DNA of 40,914 nt. It comes from Nitrospirota bacterium (GTDB lineage: Bacteria > Nitrospirota > Nitrospiria > Nitrospirales > UBA8639). Position numbers and translations under genes: made by a program. Shown one piece after another: positions 14,837 through 24,465 of the stretch. How positions within the stretch are numbered: position 1 is the stretch's first letter; each line of letters begins with the position of its first letter. The stretch spans positions 1 through 40,914 of the forward strand of contig JAOTTP010000022.1 in the NCBI GenBank assembly GCA_029864405.1. Reading direction: 5' to 3'. The notes beneath the pieces were generated by a model. That model was not told the DNA's origin and did no database searches. It saw only the letters and a program-made list of their open reading frames with translations.

Positions 14837-17752
14837 ATGGCCAATCTACGTGTCAATTTAGTCACAAAATTTAATGTTCTTATTCTTTCGCTGATTCTCG
14901 TTATGGCATTAGGCATTGGACTGTTTGTGGCACAAATCCAACTTGCGCATCAGGTGCGTGAATTGATACGTCACAGCTCTGCTGTGGCGGCCATGATTGC
15001 CCAAGCGGCGGAATACGCAGTATTTACCGAAGATCAGGATGCGCTCCGAGAAGTGATTGAGCCTCTCTCCTCCAATCCTGATGTGGCCTATGTGGCCCTC
15101 CTCAATGCCCAAGCTCATGTTTCGTTATCAAAGTCGATGGATGCCGCGATTCAGGTTCCGGAGGTCAACCCTCGGACCACGGCGTTGTCTCAAACTTCCA
15201 TCCAATCCTATAGCCTGGTGAACAAGGGGGATGGAAACACGTATTGGGAATTTTTGGCACCAATCGTCAGTCAGCCTCAGAACGATCCGTTATTTGCCGA
15301 GCTGGGTGGTCCAACCGGCGCGTCAAAAGTCATTGGGTATGTGCAAATAGGGATCAATCTCCAGGCTCTTCATGAACAACGAGACCAGTTTATTAGCTCA
15401 ATCGCCCAGTTCACGCTCGGCTTTATTTTGGTCGCTAGTGCCATTACCATTTTTCTCACCCGACGGATTACGGCTCCAATTAAGAAACTGGCGACGGTGG
15501 CCACCGATATTACCCAAGGAAATCTCGACCACCATCTCCAACTCGATATCGACACGCAGGATGAAATCCACGACTTAGCGGATGCCTTCACAAAAATGAT
15601 TGAGTGGTTGCGAGGATATCGACAGGAGGTCGAAACCTATCAGCAGTCATTGGAAATCAAAGTTGAGGAACGAACCAAAGAACTCAGCCAGGTAACCGAA
15701 GACGCGCTCCGTTTGGCCGAAGAAGCCAAAGCCGCCAGCCAGGCCAAGAGTGAGTTTTTGGCGACCATGAGCCACGAAATCCGTACTCCGATGAATGGGA
15801 TTATTGGCATGACGGATTTGTTACTTGACACCGAACTGGCGAAGGACCAGCGATATTATGCCACCACCGTCAGAAATTCCGGAGAATCCCTTCTCACGAT
15901 CCTGAACGATATTTTGGATTTTTCGAAAATTGAAGCCGGCAAACTGGAATTTGAAACAATTCCTTTCGATCTCCGTCATGCCATTGAAGAAACGTTAGAA
16001 CTGGTCGGCGAACGAGCCGGAAAGAAAGGCCTGGAATTGGTCGGATGGGTCTTCCCCGATGTTTACTCCACTGTCCAGGGAGATCCCGGAAGATTTCGTC
16101 AGGTCATACTCAATTTACTAAGCAATGCCATCAAATTTACAGAGCATGGGGAGATCGGCATTCAGGTTCTCCGTATGGATGAGACAGAGAACGACATTGA
16201 TCTTCGCGTCCAGGTTTCAGACACCGGAGTGGGAATCTCCCCGGAAGCCCAGAAGAAAATTTTTGAATCCTTTAGCCAGGCAGATAGTTCCACTACCAGA
16301 AAATACGGGGGGACAGGGCTTGGACTGGCTATTTGTCGGCGCATTGTTGAATTAATGGGCGGCGAATTAGGGGTTGAAAGTGAGCTGGGACAAGGCAGTA
16401 TCTTCTGGTTTACGCTTCGTCTTGCAAAGCACCGGCAAGGCCTTCCGTCGCACCCTGGCACCGACCATTCTATATTGGAAGGGCTTCGGGTCTGTTGCGT
16501 GGATGACAATGATACGAACCGGCACCTCTTAGCCCAATATACGGAGGATTGGGGCATGCGGCCGACCTCTTCTTCTTCCGGGATTGAAGCCTTAGCCGTG
16601 CTCCGCGCCGGGGTGGCCCGAGAGAAACCCTTTGATCTGGCTATCCTTGATATGCATATGCCCAATATGGACGGCTTAGAATTAGTCAAAGCCATCAAGG
16701 CCGACCCCAGAATTCAGAGTGTTCGGTGCCTCCTCTTAACCTCGCTCGGCAGGCGTGGTGATGCCAACGAAGCCCAACGTGCAGGATTTCAGGCCTATAT
16801 GACCAAGCCGGTCAGGAAGGCTCAACTCAAACAGAGTTTAGTGGCCATGATGGCCCCCGACCAACCGACCGAAGGGACGAATCAAGAACCCTTGATTACC
16901 CAGCATTCTCTCAAAGAGCAATCCCTGAATCAGCAGCCGAGTACCATCCTGGTGGCAGATGACCATAACGTGAATCAAGAATTGGCGTCGCTCCTTTTAC
17001 AGAAACTTGGCCATCAGGTGGAAGTGGCTAGAAATGGGAAGGAAGCGTTTGAAACTCTCCAGAAACGTTCTTTTGCTCTCATCTTGATGGATTGTCAGAT
17101 GCCGGTGATGGATGGGTATGCGGCCACGCAAGCGATTCGGGCCTGGGAAGGAGAAAACCGCCATACCCCGATTATTGCGGTAACGGCCAACGCCATGCCT
17201 GGGGATCGGGAGAAATGTCTTGCCGCTGGCATGGATGATTACTTAACCAAACCCATTAAGCCGGAAAAACTCCAGGACATGTTACATCGCTGGTTACCAC
17301 AGGAGGAAAGACACGTTCCCACACTTCACCATGTTGACGACGGCACCCAGCTCCAAAAGCCCCTCTCTGGTTCCGATCCTCTCAACACAGTTGTTCAGGA
17401 GACTCAAACTTTGGATTCCGAAAGGCTGGCTGAATGGCAAGCATTGGGAGGAAATGAATTTGTGTGTAAAATCCTGACAAATTTCATCCGCGAGGTAGCG
17501 GAATGCGTATCAGACGTGCAAGAGGCTGTGGCTTCTGAAAATCGGGAAGCCTTAACCCAGGCGGCCCATGGTCTCAAAGGGATCTGTCGCAACGTCGGGG
17601 TGAAAAAGTTGGCTGAGTTGGCTTTTGCTATGGAACAACAGGGTGGACAGGACTCGTTTGATACCGTCCGTCTCAAATTATCTTCCCTCGAGCAGGAGTT
17701 GACTCGAGTTCAACAGGCTCTTGAGCACGAAGTGGTTCAACACTCCACCTGA
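14837..17752 (+). CDS. Membrane-bound hybrid histidine kinase (HAMP-HisKA-HATPase-REC-REC-Hpt)
   Basis: This 971-residue sensor can run a full phosphorelay internally. Transmembrane helix 1 spans about 13-34, a periplasmic sensor domain about 35-184, helix 2 about 185-207, and HAMP about 208-262, followed by a coiled coil. HisKA carries the phosphoacceptor H313 in [10 protein letters not shown]; the ATPase domain has an N-box ([13 protein letters not shown]) and G boxes ([15 protein letters not shown]). The first receiver has acidic D556/D557 and phosphoacceptor D605 (ILDMHMP); the second has D752 (LMDCQMP); the C-terminal Hpt domain has H911 in AAHGLKG. This is a BarA-type layout. No response regulator with an output domain is in the window, so the Hpt domain must donate phosphate to one encoded elsewhere. 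As the last gene of the TonB-receptor operon it probably reads the state of the binding protein in the periplasm. Confidence 0.94.
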   Translation: MANLRVNLVTKFNVLILSLILVMALGIGLFVAQIQLAHQVRELIRHSSAVAAMIAQAAEYAVFTEDQDALREVIEPLSSNPDVAYVALLNAQAHVSLSKSMDAAIQVPEVNPRTTALSQTSIQSYSLVNKGDGNTYWEFLAPIVSQPQNDPLFAELGGPTGASKVIGYVQIGINLQALHEQRDQFISSIAQFTLGFILVASAITIFLTRRITAPIKKLATVATDITQGNLDHHLQLDIDTQDEIHDLADAFTKMIEWLRGYRQEVETYQQSLEIKVEERTKELSQVTEDALRLAEEAKAASQAKSEFLATMSHEIRTPMNGIIGMTDLLLDTELAKDQRYYATTVRNSGESLLTILNDILDFSKIEAGKLEFETIPFDLRHAIEETLELVGERAGKKGLELVGWVFPDVYSTVQGDPGRFRQVILNLLSNAIKFTEHGEIGIQVLRMDETENDIDLRVQVSDTGVGISPEAQKKIFESFSQADSSTTRKYGGTGLGLAICRRIVELMGGELGVESELGQGSIFWFTLRLAKHRQGLPSHPGTDHSILEGLRVCCVDDNDTNRHLLAQYTEDWGMRPTSSSSGIEALAVLRAGVAREKPFDLAILDMHMPNMDGLELVKAIKADPRIQSVRCLLLTSLGRRGDANEAQRAGFQAYMTKPVRKAQLKQSLVAMMAPDQPTEGTNQEPLITQHSLKEQSLNQQPSTILVADDHNVNQELASLLLQKLGHQVEVARNGKEAFETLQKRSFALILMDCQMPVMDGYAATQAIRAWEGENRHTPIIAVTANAMPGDREKCLAAGMDDYLTKPIKPEKLQDMLHRWLPQEERHVPTLHHVDDGTQLQKPLSGSDPLNTVVQETQTLDSERLAEWQALGGNEFVCKILTNFIREVAECVSDVQEAVASENREALTQAAHGLKGICRNVGVKKLAELAFAMEQQGGQDSFDTVRLKLSSLEQELTRVQQALEHEVVQHST

Positions 17753-18134
17753 ATTTCTGATGGCAGGATGCCAGCTCTAGATTGCACCCTGGCAGGACAA
17801 CAGACGCCGGAAACCTATTATCAGAAGAGAAAACTAGAAGTGGCTCTTATTTTTCTACGGTTCCCCCAAAGATAAGCCCTGATTCAATAGGCAATATTTG
17901 GGAATGGGGTACCTGGATGCTCACTCACAAATTAGGCCAATCATAAATAATGGCCATGGTCTCGTATATCATATTTATGTGCGCACGACAGTATCAGAGG
18001 CGTTGAAAAAAGAGAGTGAGGCAGGCGTTTCAGCCAGTAGTGCCAACATTGAAAGAACGACACGATTTTAAAAAACACCCCAAGAAGAATGCCGGTATGT
18101 GTATCGAACAAACAAGCAGAAGTTGAAGGACTCA
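17753..18134. other. Intergenic stretch after the sensor-kinase operon
   Basis: About 380 bases without a supported gene. The kinase operon and the minus-strand gene at 18135 end towards each other here, so terminators are expected, but I see no clear hairpin with a T-run. Confidence 0.4.
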
Positions 18135-18323
18135 CTAGTATTGAGGTGGTTGCGGACCTGGCCGAATACCAACTAAATCAGGATCTTCCCCATCAAGCAC
18201 CCGAGGAGGTTCTTCGCTTTCGGACTTACGTTGCTCACGACGGGCTTCCTTATCCTGTTGCTTCATCCTTTTGCCCATCTCACGATTTCGTTTGGCCTGG
18301 GTCACTTTTGTTGGTCGTCCCAT
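18135..18323 (-). CDS. Small, highly charged conserved hypothetical protein (62 aa)
   Basis: The gene has an excellent ribosome-binding site (AAAGGAGG, about 7 bases from the ATG). The product is very rich in Lys, Arg, Gln and Glu (MGRPTKVTQAKRNREMGKR, then KQQDKEARREQRK) and ends with DPDLVGIRPGPQPPQY. I recall similar short proteins with a GRPTKxTQAKRxRE start and a PGPQP tail in diverse bacteria, all of unknown function. The basic helical N-half suggests binding of nucleic acid or ribosomes; that is inference. It probably forms one transcription unit with the small gene at 18488-18763, which is upstream on the same strand. Confidence 0.75.
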   Translation of the reverse strand: MGRPTKVTQAKRNREMGKRMKQQDKEARREQRKSESEEPPRVLDGEDPDLVGIRPGPQPPQY

Positions 18324-18487
18324 TGTCTTCCTCCTTTCGTTTAGGGTGTCACGTTTCCGGCCACATGACTTGAGTGGACCTCTCTTTCCTCTGCCACTTT
18401 ACCAGAGCACCACACCCAGGTTTGAGCGAGGCACCGATGTGCTTTGCCTCATATGTCCGCATTACTCAGCTGGGGGCATTCCTGTTC

Positions 18488-18763
18488 TTACTTGGAGGCA
18501 GCCCTACGCGGCTTGGACACCGGCTTTGCAGAAGTCGAAGCACGGGAATTTTTTTGAGGCAACACATCCAGGCGAGTAGCGCTATCCTGGTCAAACCCAG
18601 GACTCGACATCATCAGAACTTGTCGGCGAACCTCATCGATCGGCATGGGGATTTTTTCTTTAGAAGGATCAGCAAGGCCAAGAAGATCCCAACGAATTTT
18701 CGGCTCAGGTTTAAATGTTTTTCTATTTCTGACCTTCCCACCCCACTTCATTGTCAGCTTCAT
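18488..18763 (-). CDS. Small basic hypothetical protein (91 aa)
   Basis: I do not recognise a named domain. The ATG at 18763 is chosen because AGGAGG lies six bases upstream; the frame is open for another 108 bases but without a signal. The product begins MKLTMKWGGKVRNRKTFKP, has a middle rich in Pro and acidic residues (WDLLGLADPSKEKIPMPIDE) and ends in a Ser/Lys/Arg-rich tail (STSAKPVSKPRRAASK), probably disordered. It is cytoplasmic, without signal or membrane segments. Confidence 0.65.
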   Translation of the reverse strand: MKLTMKWGGKVRNRKTFKPEPKIRWDLLGLADPSKEKIPMPIDEVRRQVLMMSSPGFDQDSATRLDVLPQKNSRASTSAKPVSKPRRAASK

Positions 18764-19125
18764 AAGAAGCCTCCTTCTGTCTAAAAAAACATGCCAATCA
18801 TGACAAAGAACACGCCCCGTTCTGTCGAACCGTACGGAAAGCGAGGAGAATTGAAGGCCATACACCCTCACGAAACAATGACAAACATCAATCCGCCTAG
18901 GAATGAAAAGGCAGGAAAGGCAGGAGAACCACCATCGCTTGCACCGTGTCTCACCCTAGCACTCCGCTGATAGGGAGTCAAATAGAGAGGAAGAAATGAA
19001 GATTACAGGATCTGCCACTTCTCCCTACGTCTAAAGGACATTGAAAACCGGTCTAAAAGGTCGCCCTCGGCGGCTGACAATGTCAACAAGATTATTCCTC
19101 ATGAAGAAGCCCTCATACGATATTG
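18764..19125. other. Intergenic stretch between minus-strand genes
   Basis: About 360 bases between the Sel1-repeat gene stop and the start of the small basic gene. No credible gene, hairpin or promoter consensus is visible. Confidence 0.35.
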
Positions 19126-19725
19126 CTAAAGGGCAACCTCTTCGCCTTTGGGCTTCCATTTCCCTGCCAGGCTTTTTGCCTCGTCGATTTGGGCGGGGGT
19201 CATGTCTTTCGCCAGAAAGTCTAATGCTTGGATCGACGGATCCAGGCCTTGCTTGGCAGCCAGATACGCCCACATATAGGCTTGCACCAGATCCCGTTGG
19301 ACCCCTTCTCCCTGGTAGTACATGAGGCCAACATGATTTTGCGCACCACCGTTTCCCTGCTCGGCAGCCCTCAGAAACCATCGAAAGGCTTCTTGATAAT
19401 CCTGCAGCACCCCCAAACCCTGGCGATACAACGCGCCAAGATTGTTCTGAGCCCTGGCATTCCCTAGATCGGCAGCCCGACGATACCATAGTCGAGCCTG
19501 CTCAAAGTCCTGGGTCACCCCTTGGCCATACCGATACATATAGCCCAACATGTTCTGCGCCTCGGCATTTCCCTGCTCAGCCAAGGGTCGCCATTCAGAC
19601 AGGGCTGCGGCAAAATCCTCCTGCAGATACGCCTCCTCTCCTTCCTCAAAACCGGCCCAGGCTTCTCCCACCCAACAGAACAAGAAAATCAGGACCAGTC
19701 TCTGGATGATGACAAGTAGGCTCAT
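19126..19725 (-). CDS. Secreted Sel1-like repeat (SLR) protein
   Basis: After a signal peptide (MSLLVIIQRLVLIFLFCW through AWAG) the 199-residue protein consists of Sel1-type repeats of about 36 residues. The consensus GNAxAQNxLGxxYxxGxGVxQDxxxAxxWxxxAAxxG recurs three to four times: GNAEAQNMLGYMYRYGQGV, GNARAQNNLGALYRQGLGV and GNGGAQNHVGLMYYQGEGV. Such solenoids are protein-protein adaptors in the periplasm or cell envelope. The ATG at 19725 has a GAAGGAAG site upstream. It follows the ABC-F gene on the same strand after about 90 bases and may be read with it. Partner unknown. Confidence 0.9.
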   Translation of the reverse strand: MSLLVIIQRLVLIFLFCWVGEAWAGFEEGEEAYLQEDFAAALSEWRPLAEQGNAEAQNMLGYMYRYGQGVTQDFEQARLWYRRAADLGNARAQNNLGALYRQGLGVLQDYQEAFRWFLRAAEQGNGGAQNHVGLMYYQGEGVQRDLVQAYMWAYLAAKQGLDPSIQALDFLAKDMTPAQIDEAKSLAGKWKPKGEEVAL

Positions 19726-19815
19726 GGTGTCACTTCCTTCTTTGCGTATCCGGTAGGGTTCTCTGACCAAGCGGTATGCACCAACCCTGGCTGTCGCTCA
19801 TGCTCTCATTACGCC

Positions 19816-21624
19816 CTACGCCTGTTGCTTAGTTTCGAGCTCCGCCCACCGGGTATACAGGCGCTCCACCTCCTGTTCAGCGGACTTGAGATTTTCATAC
19901 GCTTCTTGGAGCTTGAGATGATTTGAAACAATTTTTGGATTTTCTGTTTCGGTACGGCACAGTTCGAGTACAGCCTCCGCATCAAGCACCCGTTTTTCTA
20001 TCGTGTCATACTCTTGTTGATCGCGAAACAAGAGTTTTTTTGCTTTTGGTCGTTCAGCCGCGGCACGGGCACCCTTTGGTTGAGTGCCTGACTGGTCTTT
20101 GCCTGATCGTTGACGGCGAAGCCACGCTTCCCATTGCCCATAATCGGCGAATTGGCCAAACCCTCCCTGCCCGTCTAATCCTACAAATTCCGTGCACACT
20201 TCCTCCATCATATATCGATCATGAGTGACCAGGATCAATGCTCCAGGAAATTCCTTCAAACTCTCTTCCAAGACTTCCCGCGTCGGGATATCCAAATCGT
20301 TCGTCGGCTCATCCACAATTAACACGTCGGCGGATTGCAGCATTAACCGAGCAATGACCGCCCGCGCCTGTTCACCGCCAGAGAGCAACTCAATAGGGAG
20401 ATCCAGTTGTTCAGGCTGAAACTGGAACCGTTTGGCCCATCCAGCCAGATGCACGGTCTGCCCCCGGTACATGACGGTGTGCCCCGAATCCGACAACGTC
20501 CGCCGTAGTGTCATCTTTGGATCAAGTTGATCACGATTTTGATCAAAATACACCACCTGCAATTTATCCGCATAGGTGACGCTTCCCTGATCAGGTTCCA
20601 ATTCCTTGGCAAGTAATTTCAAGAGGGTGGACTTCCCCGAGCCATTATGGCCTAACACCCCGGTGGCGGTTCCCGGTGAGATCACCCAGTCCAACTTTTG
20701 AATGATCGTCCGCGAGCCATACGCCTTCCGAAGCTGGTGGACGACCATCAATTGTTTCGTGCGCCGACCCGAGCCGACAAAATCAATGGAGGTTTCCTCT
20801 TGTCGCAAGCGCACTTGGCTCTCAGCCAATTCCGCCTGCAACGCATGGGCAGAATCCACGCGAGACTTCGCTTTGGTCGTTCGAGCCTTGGGACCTCGAC
20901 GGAGCCACTCTTCTTCCCTACGGACTTTTCCCGCTAGAGCCTGCGCTTGTTGAGTTTGGCTGTTCAGAAACTCTTCCCGCTTGACCAAAAATTCCTCATA
21001 GCCTCCTGGAACAAGGAAAATGCCATCAGGATACCGGGAATTTATTTCTGCTACCTTATTCGTCGCATGACCCAAGAACCAACGATCATGGCTCACCATG
21101 ATCCACGGCCATGGAGCCTGGGACATCACCTGCTCCAGCCATCGCATCCCTTCCAGATCGAGATGGTTCGTCGGCTCATCCACCAGCATGACATCCGGCG
21201 CCTGAACAAACCCACAAGCGATCGCAAGCCGTTTTTTCCATCCGCCTGAAAGGGGACCCACAAGCTGATCTCCCTGGGAAAATCCCATGCGTCCCAATGT
21301 CTCCTTTACCCGGGCCACGCAATCATGCGCGTGCAGGCCAGATGCCAACGCCGCTCGCTCAATTTCCTCTGCGACGGTAGACTCCGAATCGAACTCAGCC
21401 TGTTGGGGAATATAGGCAATCCGAAGATGCTGCCGTCGAGTGACTCTTCCCTGATCCGGCTGTTCAAGCCCGGCAAAGATTCGAAGGAGGGTACTTTTTC
21501 CCGATCCATTCGGCCCGATAATCCCGATGCGATCTTTTTCTGACACGCCCAGGGTAAGTTCTTGAAAGAGACGCTTGGTCCCATAGGCTTTGGTGAGCTT
21601 CTGTCCATAAATCAGCGCTGACAT
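19816..21624 (-). CDS. uup: ABC-F family ATPase (Uup type)
   Basis: This soluble 602-residue protein has two ABC ATPase cassettes and no membrane domain, the mark of ABC-F translation factors. Each cassette has Walker A (GPNGSGKST near 38 and GHNGSGKST near 325), signature (LSGGWKKRL, LSGGEQARA) and Walker B (VMLVDEPTNHLD, VLIVDEPTNDLD). An inter-cassette linker with LRRGPKARTTKAKSRVDSA and a C-terminal coiled coil with DTIEKRVLDAEAVLE point to the Uup branch, which binds ribosomes and is linked to resolution of stalled complexes and to precise transposon excision in E. coli. The start has AAAGGAG 10 bases upstream. Confidence 0.92.
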   Translation of the reverse strand: MSALIYGQKLTKAYGTKRLFQELTLGVSEKDRIGIIGPNGSGKSTLLRIFAGLEQPDQGRVTRRQHLRIAYIPQQAEFDSESTVAEEIERAALASGLHAHDCVARVKETLGRMGFSQGDQLVGPLSGGWKKRLAIACGFVQAPDVMLVDEPTNHLDLEGMRWLEQVMSQAPWPWIMVSHDRWFLGHATNKVAEINSRYPDGIFLVPGGYEEFLVKREEFLNSQTQQAQALAGKVRREEEWLRRGPKARTTKAKSRVDSAHALQAELAESQVRLRQEETSIDFVGSGRRTKQLMVVHQLRKAYGSRTIIQKLDWVISPGTATGVLGHNGSGKSTLLKLLAKELEPDQGSVTYADKLQVVYFDQNRDQLDPKMTLRRTLSDSGHTVMYRGQTVHLAGWAKRFQFQPEQLDLPIELLSGGEQARAVIARLMLQSADVLIVDEPTNDLDIPTREVLEESLKEFPGALILVTHDRYMMEEVCTEFVGLDGQGGFGQFADYGQWEAWLRRQRSGKDQSGTQPKGARAAAERPKAKKLLFRDQQEYDTIEKRVLDAEAVLELCRTETENPKIVSNHLKLQEAYENLKSAEQEVERLYTRWAELETKQQA

Positions 21625-21829
21625 ACGTATCTCACTCCTTTAAATTCCGACCTTCATCAACAAGAAAATACAAACCGCCCTTACTCTACCGAACGAACAA
21701 TTTACCTGCCAGACAAGACTCAAGAAGGAAAACCCCACCTCAACATATATGCCCCCGCTGCAGGAACCAAGCCGCGATAGCTGTATGCCCATAGGATGAC
21801 CGCGTCCACTCTTCCGTTCACATTGCGTC

Positions 21830-21849
21830 ACCCGAACAGTCGTTCGGGT
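21830..21849. promoter_or_regulatory. Perfect inverted repeat, TetR-like operator candidate
   Basis: ACCCGAAC (21830-21837), AGTC, GTTCGGGT (21842-21849): eight perfectly paired bases around a 4-base spacer. GAAC...GTTC palindromes of this shape are typical of TetR-family operators. It lies between the divergent ABC-F gene and the gene at 21928, about 35 bases before a TATAAT. No regulator gene is adjacent. Confidence 0.45.
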
Positions 21850-21884
21850 AGGTGCTAACCTCGAACATCACGCCATAAACCCGC

Positions 21885-21890
21885 TATAAT
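21885..21890 (+). promoter_or_regulatory. -10 box (TATAAT)
   Basis: A consensus TATAAT lies 37 bases upstream of the ATG at 21928. The matching -35 region (around 21862) is poor (CGAACA), so an activator may be needed or the upstream palindrome may matter. Confidence 0.45.
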
Positions 21891-21927
21891 CAGCCGCACT
21901 CTCCACTCATAAAGAGCATTCCAACTT

Positions 21928-22506
21928 ATGGGTATTCTTCTTTCAGAACGAACCGAGATTTTTTATGTGCCCTATGGCCCATTGTGTCACGATGGCGATC
22001 TGAGCACTGGCTTCATAGACGTGAAAGCCAATCTTGCATTGATCCCTGTCCTTCCTCCTTGCATCGGGTGGCCGGAGACCCAAGACCTCTTACGAAATAT
22101 TAATGATCCTCTTTCCCCTTTCATGAGCCTGGCCACGCATCAGAGTTTTGTCGATGGCCACCACCCGGATCAACCGGTGAGGCTCATCTCCTTTGTCACA
22201 CTGTGCCTCGCCGAAATCACGCATAACCACAAGAGCATCATTACCGATCTGGCCACATTCCTCCAAGGACAGATGGATCACCTGTTGCAGGACATCAGCC
22301 AGTCATTGCAGCAGCCCTTACATCTGGAGATTGTGCTTGAATCCCAACCGACTGTCTTTCAGGCCTTTGAGGTCGACGGGTGGAGCCTCACCATTTTCAT
22401 CTCCGCGTCCGGTCAGGAACATCATAGGGTGCGGGGAACATGGGGTTGGGGCATTCACGCCTTCATCGATGCCTTAGCAAGCTATCACTCCCTGGAAGGC
22501 CGATGA
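21928..22506 (+). CDS. Hypothetical protein (192 aa)
   Basis: I do not recognise this family. The protein lacks a signal peptide and membrane helices. It has a mixed N-terminal half with YVPYGPLCHDGDLSTG and PVLPPCIGW, a central helical segment (LATFLQGQMDHLLQDISQSL), and a C-terminal part with strands VEIVLESQP-like and LTIFISASGQEHH, ending in the repetitive GTWGWGIHAFIDAL. Coding is supported by a TATAAT upstream and by codon use like the neighbours, but the ribosome-binding site (AAAGAG, about 12 bases away) is weak. It stands alone, facing away from the ABC-F gene and towards the flavoprotein gene. Confidence 0.6.
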   Translation: MGILLSERTEIFYVPYGPLCHDGDLSTGFIDVKANLALIPVLPPCIGWPETQDLLRNINDPLSPFMSLATHQSFVDGHHPDQPVRLISFVTLCLAEITHNHKSIITDLATFLQGQMDHLLQDISQSLQQPLHLEIVLESQPTVFQAFEVDGWSLTIFISASGQEHHRVRGTWGWGIHAFIDALASYHSLEGR

Positions 22507-22580
22507 CGCCCCCGATCCAGAGACCATCATCACCTGTGATCATCTCCAGCCTCCACCATCCTCACACCTCGCCCACCAAG

Positions 22581-23780
22581 CTACGAACGCCCAAATGGAC
22601 CTTTCAGTCGTTGTAGAATTTTGGCCCAAAGCGTCTGATACGTTTCGCGCCCCTGCAAGAGTTCACAATAGCGCCGAAGCATCCGTTGATAGGTGTCGGG
22701 AAACGTTCGGCCCGCCCACCAATGGCATGCTCGGGGCAATCCATAGATGATGGCTCCTAATCGAGAAGCCACTCGAAATTCCAGTCCGAATTCGGCCTCC
22801 GCATTCTTTTCATATTCTTCCAACCCGCGCTTTGGATCCCGAAGAGTGGCCGCCACGCTGGCTGCCGCCAATTGTCCCGACCGGACGGCATAATAAATTC
22901 CTTCTCCCAGTAACGGATCAACCAGATGACCGGCATCGCCAACCAACACAGCCCGATGCCGCACCAAGCTTCCGGTCCACTGATGTCCACGCCGATTCGC
23001 TTGATAATGGGCAATAGGAAGGGGGTGTCCCAATGGGGAAGGAATCGACAGTCCGGCTAAGGCAGATTCATGGCTGATAAAATCCTCAAAACTCCGCTTG
23101 GGTCTATTCGCGCCCCTGACAAATTCTCCCACACCCAACGACAGACCCTTCTTTTTCGGAAAGACCCAGCCATACCCTTTTTTCGCCGCACGTAAACTGA
23201 TCAGCGCCGTTTGCGTATGTTGAAACGCATGGGGCGTTTCTCCATGACATTCACTTTCCAAGGCAGGAATGTTCCGAACACGTCGACCAGGGAAACACTG
23301 CTGGGCAACCACACTCATCGCTCCATCGGCTCCGATGACTACTCGGCCACGATAGCGTCCTTTCCCGGTGGCCACTTCGACCCCATCCTCCAATTCCTGA
23401 ACGGCCAACACTGACTCATCTTCCCGAATCTCCACGCCAACCTGTCTGGCTTTTTCAACTAACCATTGATCAAATGTCGGGCGCATCACCATATACGCCA
23501 CGGGTTGCGGAAACTCAACAATAAAGGAGTCTGCCCCGCCGTAAGCAAATTGCACACGATACACCGTCCCATCGACAACCGTTTTAAAATCGGCAGGGAG
23601 AATGCGTTCAATCCTGGCGGAGAGCCCCCCGCCACAGACTTTATTCCGAGGATGAACCTGCTTATCAAAGGCCAAGACGGACAGTCCCAGCTGACTTAAC
23701 TCATAGGCGGTCGAAGCCCCCGCAGGCCCCATGCCAACGACGATCACATCGTACTGACAGGAATGAAGAGGAAGAGCCAC
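22581..23780 (-). CDS. Geranylgeranyl-reductase-family FAD-dependent oxidoreductase
   Basis: This 399-residue flavoprotein begins with the dinucleotide-binding motif VIVVGMGPAGASTAYELSQLG (about 12-32) followed by the conserved KVCGGGLSARI. It later has GRVVIGADGAMSVVA (about 148) and the FAD-contacting GDAGHLVDPLLGEGIYYA (about 276-293). These define the geranylgeranyl reductase family, which saturates isoprenoid chains in lipids, quinones or chlorophyll-type molecules, and includes related flavin monooxygenase-like enzymes. The substrate here is unknown. The frame begins with GTG and no clear ribosome-binding site, so the exact start is uncertain. Confidence 0.85.
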   Translation of the reverse strand: MALPLHSCQYDVIVVGMGPAGASTAYELSQLGLSVLAFDKQVHPRNKVCGGGLSARIERILPADFKTVVDGTVYRVQFAYGGADSFIVEFPQPVAYMVMRPTFDQWLVEKARQVGVEIREDESVLAVQELEDGVEVATGKGRYRGRVVIGADGAMSVVAQQCFPGRRVRNIPALESECHGETPHAFQHTQTALISLRAAKKGYGWVFPKKKGLSLGVGEFVRGANRPKRSFEDFISHESALAGLSIPSPLGHPLPIAHYQANRRGHQWTGSLVRHRAVLVGDAGHLVDPLLGEGIYYAVRSGQLAAASVAATLRDPKRGLEEYEKNAEAEFGLEFRVASRLGAIIYGLPRACHWWAGRTFPDTYQRMLRRYCELLQGRETYQTLWAKILQRLKGPFGRS

Positions 23781-24126
23781 AGGTCTGACGTAAATCGTGG
23801 TAAAAATGAACTTGTGGGCAAACCTGAACGGATTAGAGAGAAGAAAGCTATCCGGTGACGAAGAATGTGTCCTCTTTCTGGAATTTTCACCTACTTTACT
23901 GGAATCCTCCCTCCGTTGACTACCCCTTCATCACCCTCACTCGCAGACCCAGATGTATCCAATGGAGTAATGATGGCCTCCCGCCTGCAGCATGGTTCGC
24001 CACATTCCCTCAAGCACTGCAAGGGACAAGACAAAAACGGTTGGGTCACACGTGAGAGATTTCGAGAAGACCGATCACCAGAAAAAATGACCGAAAGGAA
24101 GAAAAAAGAGAGAGGCAGGAGGAGAA
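23781..24126. other. Intergenic stretch
   Basis: About 346 bases between the STAS gene stop and the flavoprotein start. I see no gene, repeat or convincing terminator. The part next to 24127 is purine-rich on the plus strand (GAAAAAAGAGAGAGGCAGGAGG). Confidence 0.35.
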
Positions 24127-24465
24127 TTAGAGCTCAGAAAACGCAGAAAATTGCTCATCCGTTGCATACATGGGAATCATTTTCGCCACATTCATCTCGG
24201 ATAATAGCGTCTTCACCTGATCCTGAGGATTCACGACAATAATCCGACCCTTGAGTTTCTGAAAAGTCCTGGCGAGGACCATCAAAGCCCCTAACCCCAC
24301 ACTATCCATAAAGGTCACTCCCTGGAAATCCAGGATGAGCCCTTTTGAATTCACTTCTGTATATTTTTCTGCGGTGTCCTTGAACGCATTTTTAGAAAAA
24401 ATATCTAACTTTCCTGAAAGGCTCACCACAGGCAAGCCATTCATTGTTCGTTCTTTAATAATCAT
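24127..24465 (-). CDS. STAS-domain anti-sigma-factor antagonist
   Basis: This is a single-domain, 112-residue STAS protein of the SpoIIAA/RsbV type. The sheet begins with VVSLSGKLDIFSKNAF, and the conserved phosphorylation loop is FMDSVGLGALMVLARTF, with the regulatory serine in DSVG at residue 55. Unphosphorylated proteins of this class bind an anti-sigma kinase or other switch partner; phosphorylation of the serine releases it. No kinase, phosphatase or sigma factor gene is adjacent, so the partner is encoded elsewhere. It could also belong to a lipid- or surface-signalling switch. Confidence 0.88.
   Translation of the reverse strand: MIIKERTMNGLPVVSLSGKLDIFSKNAFKDTAEKYTEVNSKGLILDFQGVTFMDSVGLGALMVLARTFQKLKGRIIVVNPQDQVKTLLSEMNVAKMIPMYATDEQFSAFSEL

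Noticed and set aside
16162..16698. 178-codon minus-strand open frame
   Set aside because: It is antisense to the kinase ATPase and receiver domains and Ser-rich, as expected of a shadow.
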